A program made the position numbers and the translations under genes. A DNA stretch of 54,326 bases from Bacteriovoracaceae bacterium (lineage in GTDB: Bacteria; Bdellovibrionota; Bacteriovoracia; Bacteriovoracales; Bacteriovoracaceae), in the NCBI GenBank assembly GCA_023954635.1, contig JAGSHI010000008.1:1-54326 (forward strand), given 5' to 3'. Positions 16,651 to 26,858 of the stretch are shown one piece after another (within the stretch, counting starts at the first letter, position 1; each line of letters opens with the position of its first letter). The notes under the pieces are model-generated. The model had not been told where the DNA came from and ran no database searches. It worked only from the letters and a program-made list of their open reading frames with translations.

Positions 16651-17934
16651 ATGACTAGAATCATAATACCGATAGTGGTGATCATTTTATTGATTGGTGG
16701 AGGCATATTTACTGTAAGCCTCATTCCTTATCATATATATACTCTGGCCCTGAGTGAGGGGGTAGACACTGATTTTGTTAAAACAAATGTTCTACCTTCA
16801 AGTATGTACAAAGGAAGCCTATATAGTTTTAAAAAACTTGATGCAGTATTTGTTGAAGATGAATCCTTATATAAAACATTTCACTTCGATAGTTTCACGC
16901 TTCCGTTTCCATTTAGACACCCTCTGTTTAAAGCAATGCCATTAGTTGAAAACCTTTCTAAGGATAAACCAAACTTAGGTTTAAGGCTGATGGATCAAAA
17001 AGGTAAAATGATATCTGAATTTCTTAATGGAGAGTCTTTTAAATTCTATTTAGAACTTGGAAAGCACAAACTATTTAATCTACCAGTTTATAAAAAAATG
17101 ATATTAGATAAATCTCAAGAAACAGTTTTTAGAGATATGTTTGAAAAAGATATTACAATACCAGATTACAAATCGATGGGTTTTATTAACTATATACGCT
17201 ATATCAAAAAGCGATATTCCTATGATGAACTTGTTTATAATTTATTTATACTCAAACTTCGAAATGATTACCTCCCTAAGAAAGCTTGGAAAATTGCCTA
17301 CTATGAAAAGAAAGGTTATGGCATTGCTGAAATAAATATTGAAAAGGAAGGGGATAAGTTTTTGCAGGAAATAGTCTTTATTCTTCATCGAGGAAATATT
17401 TATAGTCTTTCTCTTAAATCTCGTAAATATACCTCAGAAGCCGAAGCTTATAGAAGAAGACTTATGCAAAATTTAAATTGGAAAGAAAGTATCAGTGGTG
17501 ATTCTAGTGTACCAATTTACAGTGAGTATCGAGAGTTAGAGTATCAAAAAAGAATTGATCAGGAGGGGATGCTTTACCTCTTTGCAGCATGGTCTCATGA
17601 AATACATAAGAAAGAATTTTTGAAAGAAATGATTCAATTCCTCGAGAGAGGAAAAGAAAATACAATGCAGTTGACTCCACTTTATCAATTTGCTTATAAA
17701 AAATTTGGCACAACATTTAGTTTAAAAGATAAATTGAAAGAAGATGCTAAGGCAAGATTGGATAGAAAAATAAAAGAAGAATTAGAAGATGAACTTCGTC
17801 GAGAAAAGCAAAATAACTCAGAAATTGACGATTCTCGCTTTGAAAGTGAAGAGAAGAAAATTGAATATTTCCTTGATAATGCAAAAGAGGCCAAGAACTC
17901 TGATGAAGATGAAGACGTGTTAGTTGTTGAGTAA
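16651..17934 (+). CDS. Membrane-anchored protein of unknown function
   Basis: The ATG at 16651 is preferred (AGAGG close upstream) and places a single membrane helix at about residues 4-25; an earlier TTG at 16594 is in frame but lacks a Shine-Dalgarno. The roughly 400-residue remainder is probably periplasmic. It ends in a highly charged, probably coiled-coil stretch (KLKEDAKARLDRKIKEE onward) and an acidic tail. I recognise no family or catalytic motif. The stop abuts the stop of the convergent gene at 17935. Confidence 0.75.
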   Translation: MTRIIIPIVVIILLIGGGIFTVSLIPYHIYTLALSEGVDTDFVKTNVLPSSMYKGSLYSFKKLDAVFVEDESLYKTFHFDSFTLPFPFRHPLFKAMPLVENLSKDKPNLGLRLMDQKGKMISEFLNGESFKFYLELGKHKLFNLPVYKKMILDKSQETVFRDMFEKDITIPDYKSMGFINYIRYIKKRYSYDELVYNLFILKLRNDYLPKKAWKIAYYEKKGYGIAEINIEKEGDKFLQEIVFILHRGNIYSLSLKSRKYTSEAEAYRRRLMQNLNWKESISGDSSVPIYSEYRELEYQKRIDQEGMLYLFAAWSHEIHKKEFLKEMIQFLERGKENTMQLTPLYQFAYKKFGTTFSLKDKLKEDAKARLDRKIKEELEDELRREKQNNSEIDDSRFESEEKKIEYFLDNAKEAKNSDEDEDVLVVE

Positions 17935-18819
17935 CTAGAGTTTAAAGGACAATCCAAAGAAAATATTTGTTCCAGAAATTTCTTGTAAGTCACTCTTTCC
18001 GCCACTCGTCGTTTCGAAGGCCGTAAGTCCTGAAAGCTTTAAAGTTTGTCTTGTAAAGCCAGCAATGAGACCAATCTTTGAATATGAGAACAGTTTTATT
18101 TGAGCTCCATATAGCCAACCATATGTACTTCCATTATCTTTGACAGTCTGACCACTCTCAAGACGGCTATAATTAAAATCACCACCGACTAAGAATCCTC
18201 CATATGCATCTATAGAAAAGGCACTTGTTTGAATAAGAGAATAACCATAAGTAGCCTCAAGAGTTATTGTTTCCCAGTCATAATCTGTTTCAGACTGAGT
18301 ATAATAAGCAAATCCAATACTCCAAATTGACCTTTTGAATGGAGGACGGTGAAAAACATTTACTTTAAAGTTTGTTGCGGTATCACCTGGAGAAGAACCC
18401 GTTAACTCAGCAAATTCTTTGTAACTATCATCGACACTAATACTTCCAAAAACTAAACGCGCATAATTATTTTCAAAAACGTTGTCGTCAAATTTGTCTT
18501 TATTTTTTTCAAATTGATCCTGACTTACTTTGAATCTTGAAGTTGTAATATTTTTGAGATCTTCAGTATTAAGGGCGAGGTCTCTAACTTTAATCCAAGC
18601 GACTCTACCTATGACAATAATTGGTAATATTTCTCCATTTTTTCTTGGAACATCACCAACAATTACTTTTCTACCAGCAGAAACAAAACCAATCGGACTC
18701 TTCAGTTCTTGATCAGCATAAATGACGGCCCTAGTGGAAACGACGACGGCGGGCTTACTGGCGTAAACCTTAAAGGCCATTGAGAACATTAATATGAAAC
18801 TTAGCAATTTCAAATACAT
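17935..18819 (-). CDS. Secreted SH3-like/outer-membrane beta-barrel protein
   Basis: 294 residues with a signal peptide (to about YAS). A bacterial SH3-like stretch (about 25-85, VVVSTRAVIYADQELKSPIGF) is followed by alternating hydrophobic beta strands. It ends in GTNIFFGLSFKL, as expected for an eight- to ten-stranded outer-membrane barrel. The SH3-like part could bind peptidoglycan in the periplasm. No Shine-Dalgarno is obvious. The assignment of the barrel is inference from strand pattern and C-terminus. Confidence 0.7.
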   Translation of the reverse strand: MYLKLLSFILMFSMAFKVYASKPAVVVSTRAVIYADQELKSPIGFVSAGRKVIVGDVPRKNGEILPIIVIGRVAWIKVRDLALNTEDLKNITTSRFKVSQDQFEKNKDKFDDNVFENNYARLVFGSISVDDSYKEFAELTGSSPGDTATNFKVNVFHRPPFKRSIWSIGFAYYTQSETDYDWETITLEATYGYSLIQTSAFSIDAYGGFLVGGDFNYSRLESGQTVKDNGSTYGWLYGAQIKLFSYSKIGLIAGFTRQTLKLSGLTAFETTSGGKSDLQEISGTNIFFGLSFKL

Positions 18820-19086
18820 CTACCTATTATTATAGCCTTTAGCTCAAATTTTTAAAGACCCAAAATTTGTCCCATTTACTTGAATTTTGAGGACATTCTG
18901 AGGCATTTTTTTAAAGCTACATAGGCAAAAAAATGAACTCTATATATAAGATAGTCTGCAAGTCTCTGATTTCAGTGAGATATACTCAAGACATCGATAG
19001 AAGACTCTTTTACTGGGGTATAATTATTCAATCAAACTACTTGAAAAGTCGATAAGTTAACTGGTGAACGGTCTTCAGGGACAAGT

Positions 19087-21111
19087 ATGTTAAAGATAAT
19101 AAATATTCTCATTTGGATTTTGATGACGACATCACTTGTTGGTTGTCTTCCTGGTGTTGAAGAACCTGAAGGTAATAAGGCACAACGATCTACTCGAAAT
19201 AATACTCAGCCCTCTGGTACCCCAACGCCAACTCCGTTTATCACATCGACTCCAATCCCAACGGCCACTGCTACACCAACGGCAAGTCCAACAGCAACGC
19301 CGACTATACCTGCTCCAACACCTACGACTCCGCCAACTCCAACTGGAACAGCGACGCCGACACCTACACCAACTCCAACTTCAACAGCTACTCCAACTGC
19401 TACTGGGACACCTTTTCCAACACCTACTGCTAGTCCTACACCAACACCAATACCAACTGCTACACCAACACCAACTCCAATGCCGACACCCACTGGAACA
19501 CCTACACCAACACCGACACCGACTCCTCCCACGAGTTTTGCAAAAACGATTAGGGTAAAATATCAAAAACCTAGTTTTTCATTGGCGTCATGTAGTGGAG
19601 GTTTCTGCTCAACAGGAAACTTGAATTACACTGGTAGTGGTTATTTTAACGTACGAGGTGCCACGATAGAGGCCAAAGATACAGCTAACGGAAACTCTCT
19701 CGGTACTTTCAGATTAGATGACAACGGTGAAAAAAGTTTTGATATTTACTCTGGAGCAAATGTCGAGTTTTGGATTTATGCTGAGGTTGATGGGCTGACA
19801 GGTTATCCAAAAGTGATTATTCAAGATAACTATTACTCTGGTCAGTTTGTCTTTAAGTCGCCAACTGTGACTTTTGATTCAACTTCGGCAACTGATATTT
19901 ATATTCCTACAGGTTGGACTGGATCGAATACAAGTGGTTCCTTTCCAGCTTCTCCGGCCCCGAGACCTTCAGCACCTTTTGCCATTTTAGATACAATTTA
20001 CGCTTCAATGAAATATTACAAAGACAATGGGTCTATGAATATTGCTTCTCTTCCTGACCTTTATGTTAATTGGTCAATAGAAAATACTACGACCTCTGGA
20101 AATTATAACGAAGGTCACATTGGAACAAGCCATTATACATCTGTTAATAACCAACTTTATATTTTAGGTAAAGCGGATACTGATACTGATGAATACGATA
20201 GTCATGTAATTGCACATGAGTGGACACATTTTATGGAGGCGAATGCTTCTAGAAGTGATTCTCTCGGCGGACAACATGGTATTGGTGATAAAAAAGAACC
20301 AACCTTGGCCTTTGGTGAGGGTTTTGCTAACGCTAACTCTGCGCTCATTTTACAGCCCGATACTTATTATAAAGATTCCTATGGATCAAAACAACAAAGT
20401 GGTTTTGGGATGGATATGGAAACGAGATCTCCTACTAATAAAATCAATCCTGGTTGGTTTAGTGAAGACTCAGTGGCCTTATTAGTTTTTGATTTATTCG
20501 ATTCTCAAAATACAGATGGTGCCGATACAACAAGCGTACCTCTTACTGATCTTGTAACTGCCTTAACGACCGATCAAAAAGATAATGCAGCTAAGACTAC
20601 AATTTTTTCCTTAGTCTCTTATGTTAAAAGCTATAACTCTTTGAATACATCTCTTCTTACTTATATCGATGCAGTAGCAAGTGAGAACAGCATTGAATCC
20701 ATCACTGATCCATATGGAACAGGTATGACAACAAATGGTGGGAATCCGAACTATTTACCAGCATACACAAATTTATCAGCAGGTGTTCAAAAGGATATCT
20801 ATCTCTATCAGGACACAATTTTTAATTCTCTAGCAAGAAACAGATTTATTAGGTTCACAGCTGAGGCAGGAAAGTCGACTGCAAAAATGTGGATTCAAAG
20901 TGATGATCCTGTCTACTTTGAGGTTTATGGTCAAAGAGATCTTGGGACAAACTCAACGTTCCTTGGAGGGGCCCAGTACAATGGTGGAAATGTTCTTACC
21001 TATTTACCAATTTCAGTTACACCAGGCCAAGTGTATATTGTTCATTTCTTTTCCTTAAGTACAATAACAGGATTTAAAGTCATCAATAATGTGGAGGTCA
21101 CTCAAGAATGA
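19087..21111 (+). CDS. Lipoprotein zinc metalloprotease with Thr-Pro stalk
   Basis: 674 residues. Lipobox SLVGC (Cys20), then a Thr/Pro-rich stalk at 45-149. A beta-rich domain (150-290) follows, then a protease domain with zinc motif HEWTH (377-381) and a likely third ligand Glu411 in FGEGFAN. The C-terminal 110 residues resemble a PPC-type beta domain (RFIRFTAEAGKSTAKMWI, YLPISVTPGQVYIVHF). It is anchored to a membrane with the protease held away on a rigid stalk, suitable for degrading extracellular or prey proteins. A TATAAT lies at 19019-19024. It overlaps the next gene by 4 nt. Confidence 0.85.
   Translation: MLKIINILIWILMTTSLVGCLPGVEEPEGNKAQRSTRNNTQPSGTPTPTPFITSTPIPTATATPTASPTATPTIPAPTPTTPPTPTGTATPTPTPTPTSTATPTATGTPFPTPTASPTPTPIPTATPTPTPMPTPTGTPTPTPTPTPPTSFAKTIRVKYQKPSFSLASCSGGFCSTGNLNYTGSGYFNVRGATIEAKDTANGNSLGTFRLDDNGEKSFDIYSGANVEFWIYAEVDGLTGYPKVIIQDNYYSGQFVFKSPTVTFDSTSATDIYIPTGWTGSNTSGSFPASPAPRPSAPFAILDTIYASMKYYKDNGSMNIASLPDLYVNWSIENTTTSGNYNEGHIGTSHYTSVNNQLYILGKADTDTDEYDSHVIAHEWTHFMEANASRSDSLGGQHGIGDKKEPTLAFGEGFANANSALILQPDTYYKDSYGSKQQSGFGMDMETRSPTNKINPGWFSEDSVALLVFDLFDSQNTDGADTTSVPLTDLVTALTTDQKDNAAKTTIFSLVSYVKSYNSLNTSLLTYIDAVASENSIESITDPYGTGMTTNGGNPNYLPAYTNLSAGVQKDIYLYQDTIFNSLARNRFIRFTAEAGKSTAKMWIQSDDPVYFEVYGQRDLGTNSTFLGGAQYNGGNVLTYLPISVTPGQVYIVHFFSLSTITGFKVINNVEVTQE
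19219..19533 (+). repeat. Thr-Pro coding repeat
   Basis: About 105 codons of PT-type dipeptide repeat inside the metalloprotease gene. Codons vary between copies (ccaacg, ccaact, cctaca), so the repeat is kept at protein rather than DNA level. It creates long spurious open frames on both strands. Confidence 0.9.
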
Positions 21112-21638
21112 AAATACTAATAAGTTTTCTATTCATGATTTGTTTTTCTGCTATTGGTGCAGAGCCTTTAGAATTACAAAAAACGAAAATCAAACCGAAA
21201 ACAGAAGCAAAAATTTGTCAAACTAAAAATAATGCACCTGTCTCAATCATCTCAGAGAGAGTTGGTGCAAATGTTAAGATTACAATAAAAGTTTTAGATA
21301 ATATGGAAAACTCATCAATTAAGTTTTACCCAAATGATGACCTCGTCTTTTTAGAGTCTCCTGCTGATATTAGTAGAAACTTGGTAAAAGGGGAGAGTAT
21401 TGTTGTTAATATAAAAGTACAGCCAACTCTGTATCGATCATATATCGTTGCTCAAATATCAGGTCTTCAATACAATTTTCCTCGAGTAAAAACTCTTACT
21501 ATTCCAATCGACGGGGTCTCAAGTGATGGGAAATTATCGAAAGGAAAGTATTTAAGAAAGAAAAATGCAAAACTTAGAAAAAAGACCTGGCGTGATGGTA
21601 AAACAAGAAATGGTAGAAAACTACAATTTGTTAACTAA
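21108..21638 (+). CDS. Small secreted protein coupled to the metalloprotease
   Basis: 176 residues with a signal peptide (MKILISFLFMICFSAIGA) and no recognised family. A beta-sandwich-like middle (NVKITIKVLDNMENSSIKF, SIVVNIKVQP) is followed by a very basic C-terminus (many Lys/Arg from residue 145). The start codon overlaps the metalloprotease stop (ATGA), so it is translated with it and may be its partner, substrate or inhibitor. It converges with pyrF, overlapping by 8 nt. Confidence 0.78.
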   Translation: MKILISFLFMICFSAIGAEPLELQKTKIKPKTEAKICQTKNNAPVSIISERVGANVKITIKVLDNMENSSIKFYPNDDLVFLESPADISRNLVKGESIVVNIKVQPTLYRSYIVAQISGLQYNFPRVKTLTIPIDGVSSDGKLSKGKYLRKKNAKLRKKTWRDGKTRNGRKLQFVN

Positions 21639-22350
21639 TAGCGTTTATTTGAGTAACCCTTTCTTTTAAATTCTCAGACTGACTTAAGGACCTACCCATA
21701 ACAAGGTAATCTGCACCTGCTTTAAGTGCATCACTAGGATTAAGTACTCTTTTTTGATCTTGTGTTTTTCCAGACTCAATTTCATCTTGAAACCTGATAC
21801 CTGGAGTTACTTTTAATACTTTTACATTTTTGTTAATTTCAACTTCTTTAAGTATATCCAACTCTAGGGGACTAAGGATAAAGCCATCAATTCCAGAATC
21901 AATTCCTAGGTTGAAGAATCTCTCAAAAGCTTTAGGGATATGTTCTTCATTGATATCCCATAAATCTTTTAAATCTTTTGGTGAAAGGCTTGTTAAGTAA
22001 CTTACTCCTAACACCTTTGCTGAGGGAAGGTGCTCTTTTACTGCACTCATTGCAGACTCAATCATATTTTGACCACCACTTGTATGAATGGTTAAAAAAT
22101 GAACAGGAAGTCCTTTTAGAGAACGAATGGCCTTGGCAACTGTATTAGGTATGTCATGGAGTTTTAAATCGAGGAATATCTTTACTCCAAACTTGGAAGA
22201 TAACTCATGCAAGAGTTCAGGACCTTCTGCATAGAATAATTCCATTCCCACTTTTATATTTTTAATATCTCCATTGGAAGAGGCGACAAATTCTATAACT
22301 TGATCTTTTGTCATATTATCTAGTGCCGCAAATACCTTTTCCATACTCAT
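21631..22350 (-). CDS. pyrF: Orotidine 5'-phosphate decarboxylase
   Basis: 239 residues. It converts OMP to UMP, the last step of pyrimidine synthesis. The catalytic Asp-x-Lys-x2-Asp is DLKLHD (Asp61, Lys63, Asp66); KVGMELF, TIHTSGG and KVTPGIRF are typical of the family, and the length matches the short bacterial form. AAGGA precedes the ATG. It begins 6 nt after the carA/carB stop and completes the pyrB-carAB-pyrF operon. Confidence 0.95.
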   Translation of the reverse strand: MSMEKVFAALDNMTKDQVIEFVASSNGDIKNIKVGMELFYAEGPELLHELSSKFGVKIFLDLKLHDIPNTVAKAIRSLKGLPVHFLTIHTSGGQNMIESAMSAVKEHLPSAKVLGVSYLTSLSPKDLKDLWDINEEHIPKAFERFFNLGIDSGIDGFILSPLELDILKEVEINKNVKVLKVTPGIRFQDEIESGKTQDQKRVLNPSDALKAGADYLVMGRSLSQSENLKERVTQINAIS

Positions 22351-22356
22351 TAAAAG

Positions 22357-25300
22357 TTATCCTTTGTTGTGCATCTCTTGAAGGTTCGTTGGAAGAATTG
22401 TTTTAGAGGCCGAGCCAACTAAAGATTCTACAACAGCCTTGATATTTTCAGACCTTGTAAAACAAGGAATCCCATATTGAATAGCAGTATTCCTTATATT
22501 TTCACCATCGCTCTTCGAGTTACCCATATTCATAGGCGTATTGAAAACAAGGACCATTGATTCATCTTTGAGTACATCTAGGATAGTCGTACCTTCTTCA
22601 TTAATCTTGGCGACAAGTTCACAAGGGATACCTTGCTTCTTTATATAGTGATAAGTTCCGCTTGTCGCAGAGAACGTGTAGCCTAATTGATGAAGTCCTT
22701 TGAGGTAAGGTAGCAAGACTTCTTTTGTTTTATCGGCCATCGAAATAAGTATTCTTCCGACATTACTAATTTTCGGATAGTTTCCTAGATATGATTTTAA
22801 AATAGCATGATCTTTATCTTTATCAATACCCATTGTTTCGCCAGTTGATCTCATCTTGGGTCCAAGGATGATATTGTCTTGAACGAACCTATCAAATGGG
22901 AAGGTACTTTGCTTTACACAAAAGTGATCTGAAACTTCTCTGTGCCAAGGTTTTAATTTTTCTCCAAGCATAGCATCAGTTGCCATATTAGGCAGGGAAA
23001 TATCATAGGCCTTAGAAAGAAAAGGCAGAGTTCTCGATCCTCTAGGATTGGCCTCTATACAATAAATCTTTCCTTCTTTTACAGCATACTGAAAATTGAT
23101 AGGCCCTACTACTTGAAGATCTTCTGCTAGCTTATCAGATATCTCTTTCATTTTATTGTAGAGATTACTAGTAAGAACTACTGGTGGAGAAATCATTCCT
23201 GAGTCACCGCTGTGAACACCTGCATATTCAATATGTTCACATACAGTAAAGACAGTATTCCCATATTTATCTCTAACTAAATCGACATCATACTCAAGTG
23301 AGTTTTCTAGATAAGTCTCAACTTGAAACTCTGTTGTTGAATTTTTTAATTGATTTTTTAGCTCTTCAGGTAATTGATTAATATCGTCCATGCTATAAAA
23401 AATGTACATAGATTCACCACCAATTACATAACTTGGTCGAATAATAACTGGCATACCAATATCTGACATTGCATTAAGAAGATTTTTGTAACCTCGAACC
23501 AACTTTGACTTTGTGTGGTTCAAGGGGAGGTTTTTAGTGACCTCATAAAACCTTTTTCTATCTTCAGTTAGATCTAGGGTTTCAAGGCTAGAGCCTAAGA
23601 AGTTAAAAGTTTTAAATTCTTTTCGAAAACTATCTTCAATATGAGCTCTAACCTTAATACCTGTTTGCCCAGAGAAGCAGGTAATAATTCCATCAGGATT
23701 TTCGTTTAAGAGAATATCAAATAAATCCTCTGAAAAAAGTGGAGCTAAGTATAGTCTGTCTGAGCTGTCATAGTCAGTAGAGACAGTTTCTGGGTTAGAA
23801 TTAATCATTATCGATTGAATATTTCTTGTAGAAAGATGTTTACAAGATTTTACACATGAATAATCAAACTCAATACCTTGACCAATTCTATTTGGACCAG
23901 AGCCAAGTATGGCCATAGACCTACCTTTTGAGGCCAGAGATTCAGCTTCATTCTCTAGAGAATAAGTTGAATAGAAGTATGGTGTTTCAGCAGAGAATTC
24001 ACCGGAACAGGTATCTACAGCTTTGTAGACTGGAAATATTTTGTTATCAAACCTAAATTGTAATATGTCCTTATGAGCTTTGCCTGTAATTAAAGCAATG
24101 TACTTATCTGAGAAACCATTTGTTTTTAAGTTTGTGAAATGGTCTGGGCTTTCAAATATATCATTAGCACTTTCTTTTAATTCATTTTCTTTTGCAACGA
24201 AAAGGCCAACCTGCTCAATAAACCAAGGAGTAATACCAGTTAACTTAAAGACTTCATCAACTGAGAGTCCTTTCCTTAGGCCTTCAATACAAGTAAGAAG
24301 ACTTAATTGAAAAGGTTTCTTTAGTCTTTCAACGATGTAATCTTTTGATAAATCAAGCGGTGTGTTTTTTAATTGTGCTAGTGAAGGTATTTCTAAACCA
24401 CTTTCTAAGCTTCTAAGAGCTTTAAAAAATGACTCATTAAAATTGCTTCCAAGTGCCAAGACTTCTCCTACAGAGCGCATTTGAGGTCCAAGCATTTGGC
24501 TTGATGTTGGAAACTTATTAAAAGGAAAAATTGGAATCTTAATTGCTACATAATCAAGTGTAGGTTCAAAGGCGACAGGAGAGGCCTTTGTAATATCATT
24601 TAATATTTCTTTAAGAGTGTATCCTACTGCGAGTAGAGCTGATATTTTTGCAATAGGGTAGCCAGTGGCCTTACTTGCTAAGGCGGATGATCTAGATACT
24701 CTTGGGTTCATCTCAATAACAACAATATCGTCTTCATCCTCTGGGTTGATGGCAAATTGTACATTTGCACCACCGGCAACGACTCCCATATGTTTCGCAA
24801 TCGTTAATGTCATTGTTCTTAGTTGTTGATAACAGCGATCACTAATCGTTTGGGCCGGAGCAACAGTTATACTGTCTCCTGTGTGAATCCCACATGGGTC
24901 AATATTTTCGATTGAACAAATAATGACCCCGTTACGGTCCTTATCAACCATAACTTCTAATTCAATTTCTTTATAACCAACAAGACTCTTTTCCATTGTG
25001 ACGGGAAACTTTATATCTGTTTCTTCAAAAACTTCTTTTAAGCCTTTTATATCTGGAACTAAGGCAGAACCCCTTCCCCCTAATGCAAAGTCTCTACGAA
25101 TGATAAGAGGAAACTCTACCTTAGAAGTTGCAAGTTCTAGGGCCTCATCTGCACTATGCGCCTGATATCTTTTCCCTGTATGATAACCAAGGCCATCGAG
25201 CTCTTCTGCAAATAGCTGTCTATCCTCTGTCTTATTAATGGTGTCGACATTTGCACCTAGCAAAGCAACACCTTTCTCCTTTAGATAACTTTCTTCTTCA

Positions 25301-26775
25301 AGTTCTACACAAATATTAAGTGCTGTTTGGCCACCCATCGTTGAAAGAACAGCATCCACATTCTCTTTCTCGATAATATTTTTTATTGTTTCTTTGGTAA
25401 TAGGCTCAATATATGTTCTATAGGCCATTTCCGGGTCAGTCATAATTGTAGCTGGATTTGAATTCAAGAGAATGACATCAACTCCTAGCTCTTTCAATGA
25501 TTTACATGCCTGAGTTCCTGAGTAATCAAACTCACTTGCTTGACCAATTTTAATAGGTCCACTTCCAACAAGAAGAATCTTCTTATAAGGAATATCTTTT
25601 TCAATTTTTTGATGGACATCAATCATTGGGTGGAGGTCATCAAGATTTATATTTTTAGTCATTTCACCTGAGAGAAAATTTCTTATCTCTTCAAAAAAGA
25701 CAAAGGCATCCGTAGGTCCAGGGTTTGCCTCAGGGTGAAACTGAACTGATTTAATAGCATGGTCAGTTGTGGAAATTCCTTCGACAGATTGATCAAAGAG
25801 TGACCTGTGCTGTATGAATAATTCTTTCCCTATGGCGTTATCCGTTGAAATCTTTAATAAGCTCTCTTCGTCTGAAGCGTATCCATGGTTTTGAGAAGTG
25901 ATGAGAATTTCACCTGAAACGTGATCAATACACGGGTGATTAACCCCTCGTTGACCAAAAGGAAGTTTTATAACTTTAGCTCCAAGTGCAAGAGTTAAAA
26001 GTTGATGTCCTAAGCAGATCCCTCTCATGGGTATATTTAGCTCCAGAAATTTTCTGACTTCATCAAATTGAGTCTTCATTAATCGAGGGTCACCTGGACC
26101 ATTTGAGAGAAAAATCATTCTTGGATTTAAATTTTGTACATCCTGAACGGTTGCATTGTATGGAAGAGTGACTAGCGGATGTCCCATATCTTTTAAGTTA
26201 TTTATAATTGATTGTTTACATCCATAGTTAATTAAGACAATTGGGTTTTCACCTTTTGTAATAACTTCCATTTCATTTTGACTAACACTGGCCAAGTTGT
26301 TGCAATCCAATTCTTTGTTTTCAAACTCACTTTTTGAAGGAGCTTTATTTGATGTCGTGATGACTGACTTGTGTGAAGATTTTCCTGAGGTTAGGTACTT
26401 AACAAGTGACCTTGTATCCAATCCACTTACAAGTGGGGTTTTAATAGAATCTAAATAGTTATTAGGGCTGAAATTTCTAGCAATAAGTGTTGTCGCATGA
26501 CATTTTGTAGATTGGTTTACTCGCTCATCACTTTCGTAATTTCCGATGTGACTATTTGTGAAAATTATATGTTGTCCTAAGAAAGATGGATCAGTCATAG
26601 TCTCTTGATAACCAGACATACCCGTAGTGAATGCGGCCTCTCCCCATATTCCTTCTTTAAGTAGGGAGTCATCTGACTTTTTGTTAATCCATCCTGAAAA
26701 AGATTTTCCATCTTCAAAATGAAGCCAAATTTGTGTTGTTTTTAGTGCTTTTTGAAAATCAAGTTCTCTAGACAT
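22357..26775 (-). CDS. carA-carB: Fused carbamoyl-phosphate synthase, small plus large subunit
   Basis: A single 1472-residue frame. Residues 1-370 are CarA: glutamine amidotransferase with Cys254 in GICLGHQ and His347/Glu349 in QFHPEA. A linker of about 25 residues leads at about 395 to CarB: two ATP-grasp halves beginning LLVGSGPIKIGQASEFDYSG and, about 550 residues later, LGSGPNRIGQGIEFDYSC, then the C-terminal MGS-like allosteric domain (SATSGTYHYIKKQG). It makes carbamoyl phosphate from glutamine, bicarbonate and ATP. Bacteria usually encode CarA and CarB separately; covalent fusion is known from eukaryotic CPS. AAGGA sits 8 nt before the ATG. It lies between pyrB and pyrF. Confidence 0.96.
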   Translation of the reverse strand: MSRELDFQKALKTTQIWLHFEDGKSFSGWINKKSDDSLLKEGIWGEAAFTTGMSGYQETMTDPSFLGQHIIFTNSHIGNYESDERVNQSTKCHATTLIARNFSPNNYLDSIKTPLVSGLDTRSLVKYLTSGKSSHKSVITTSNKAPSKSEFENKELDCNNLASVSQNEMEVITKGENPIVLINYGCKQSIINNLKDMGHPLVTLPYNATVQDVQNLNPRMIFLSNGPGDPRLMKTQFDEVRKFLELNIPMRGICLGHQLLTLALGAKVIKLPFGQRGVNHPCIDHVSGEILITSQNHGYASDEESLLKISTDNAIGKELFIQHRSLFDQSVEGISTTDHAIKSVQFHPEANPGPTDAFVFFEEIRNFLSGEMTKNINLDDLHPMIDVHQKIEKDIPYKKILLVGSGPIKIGQASEFDYSGTQACKSLKELGVDVILLNSNPATIMTDPEMAYRTYIEPITKETIKNIIEKENVDAVLSTMGGQTALNICVELEEESYLKEKGVALLGANVDTINKTEDRQLFAEELDGLGYHTGKRYQAHSADEALELATSKVEFPLIIRRDFALGGRGSALVPDIKGLKEVFEETDIKFPVTMEKSLVGYKEIELEVMVDKDRNGVIICSIENIDPCGIHTGDSITVAPAQTISDRCYQQLRTMTLTIAKHMGVVAGGANVQFAINPEDEDDIVVIEMNPRVSRSSALASKATGYPIAKISALLAVGYTLKEILNDITKASPVAFEPTLDYVAIKIPIFPFNKFPTSSQMLGPQMRSVGEVLALGSNFNESFFKALRSLESGLEIPSLAQLKNTPLDLSKDYIVERLKKPFQLSLLTCIEGLRKGLSVDEVFKLTGITPWFIEQVGLFVAKENELKESANDIFESPDHFTNLKTNGFSDKYIALITGKAHKDILQFRFDNKIFPVYKAVDTCSGEFSAETPYFYSTYSLENEAESLASKGRSMAILGSGPNRIGQGIEFDYSCVKSCKHLSTRNIQSIMINSNPETVSTDYDSSDRLYLAPLFSEDLFDILLNENPDGIITCFSGQTGIKVRAHIEDSFRKEFKTFNFLGSSLETLDLTEDRKRFYEVTKNLPLNHTKSKLVRGYKNLLNAMSDIGMPVIIRPSYVIGGESMYIFYSMDDINQLPEELKNQLKNSTTEFQVETYLENSLEYDVDLVRDKYGNTVFTVCEHIEYAGVHSGDSGMISPPVVLTSNLYNKMKEISDKLAEDLQVVGPINFQYAVKEGKIYCIEANPRGSRTLPFLSKAYDISLPNMATDAMLGEKLKPWHREVSDHFCVKQSTFPFDRFVQDNIILGPKMRSTGETMGIDKDKDHAILKSYLGNYPKISNVGRILISMADKTKEVLLPYLKGLHQLGYTFSATSGTYHYIKKQGIPCELVAKINEEGTTILDVLKDESMVLVFNTPMNMGNSKSDGENIRNTAIQYGIPCFTRSENIKAVVESLVGSASKTILPTNLQEMHNKG

Positions 26776-26858
26776 GATTCAATCCTTTTTGGAGTTGGTT
26801 AGAAAAGGGGAAAAGAAGGGGCAAAAAGTCCAGGTAATAAGTCGAAATACGAATTTTA

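Noticed and set aside
18933-19055. A 40-codon open frame upstream of the metalloprotease
   Set aside because: Only a weak AGG upstream, no signal or known motif, and it lies where the promoter of the next gene is expected.
19136-19566. Long open frames on both strands, and a possible tandem DNA repeat or CRISPR-like array
   Set aside because: They come from the Thr-Pro protein repeat. Codons vary between units and there are no fixed-length repeats with unique spacers.
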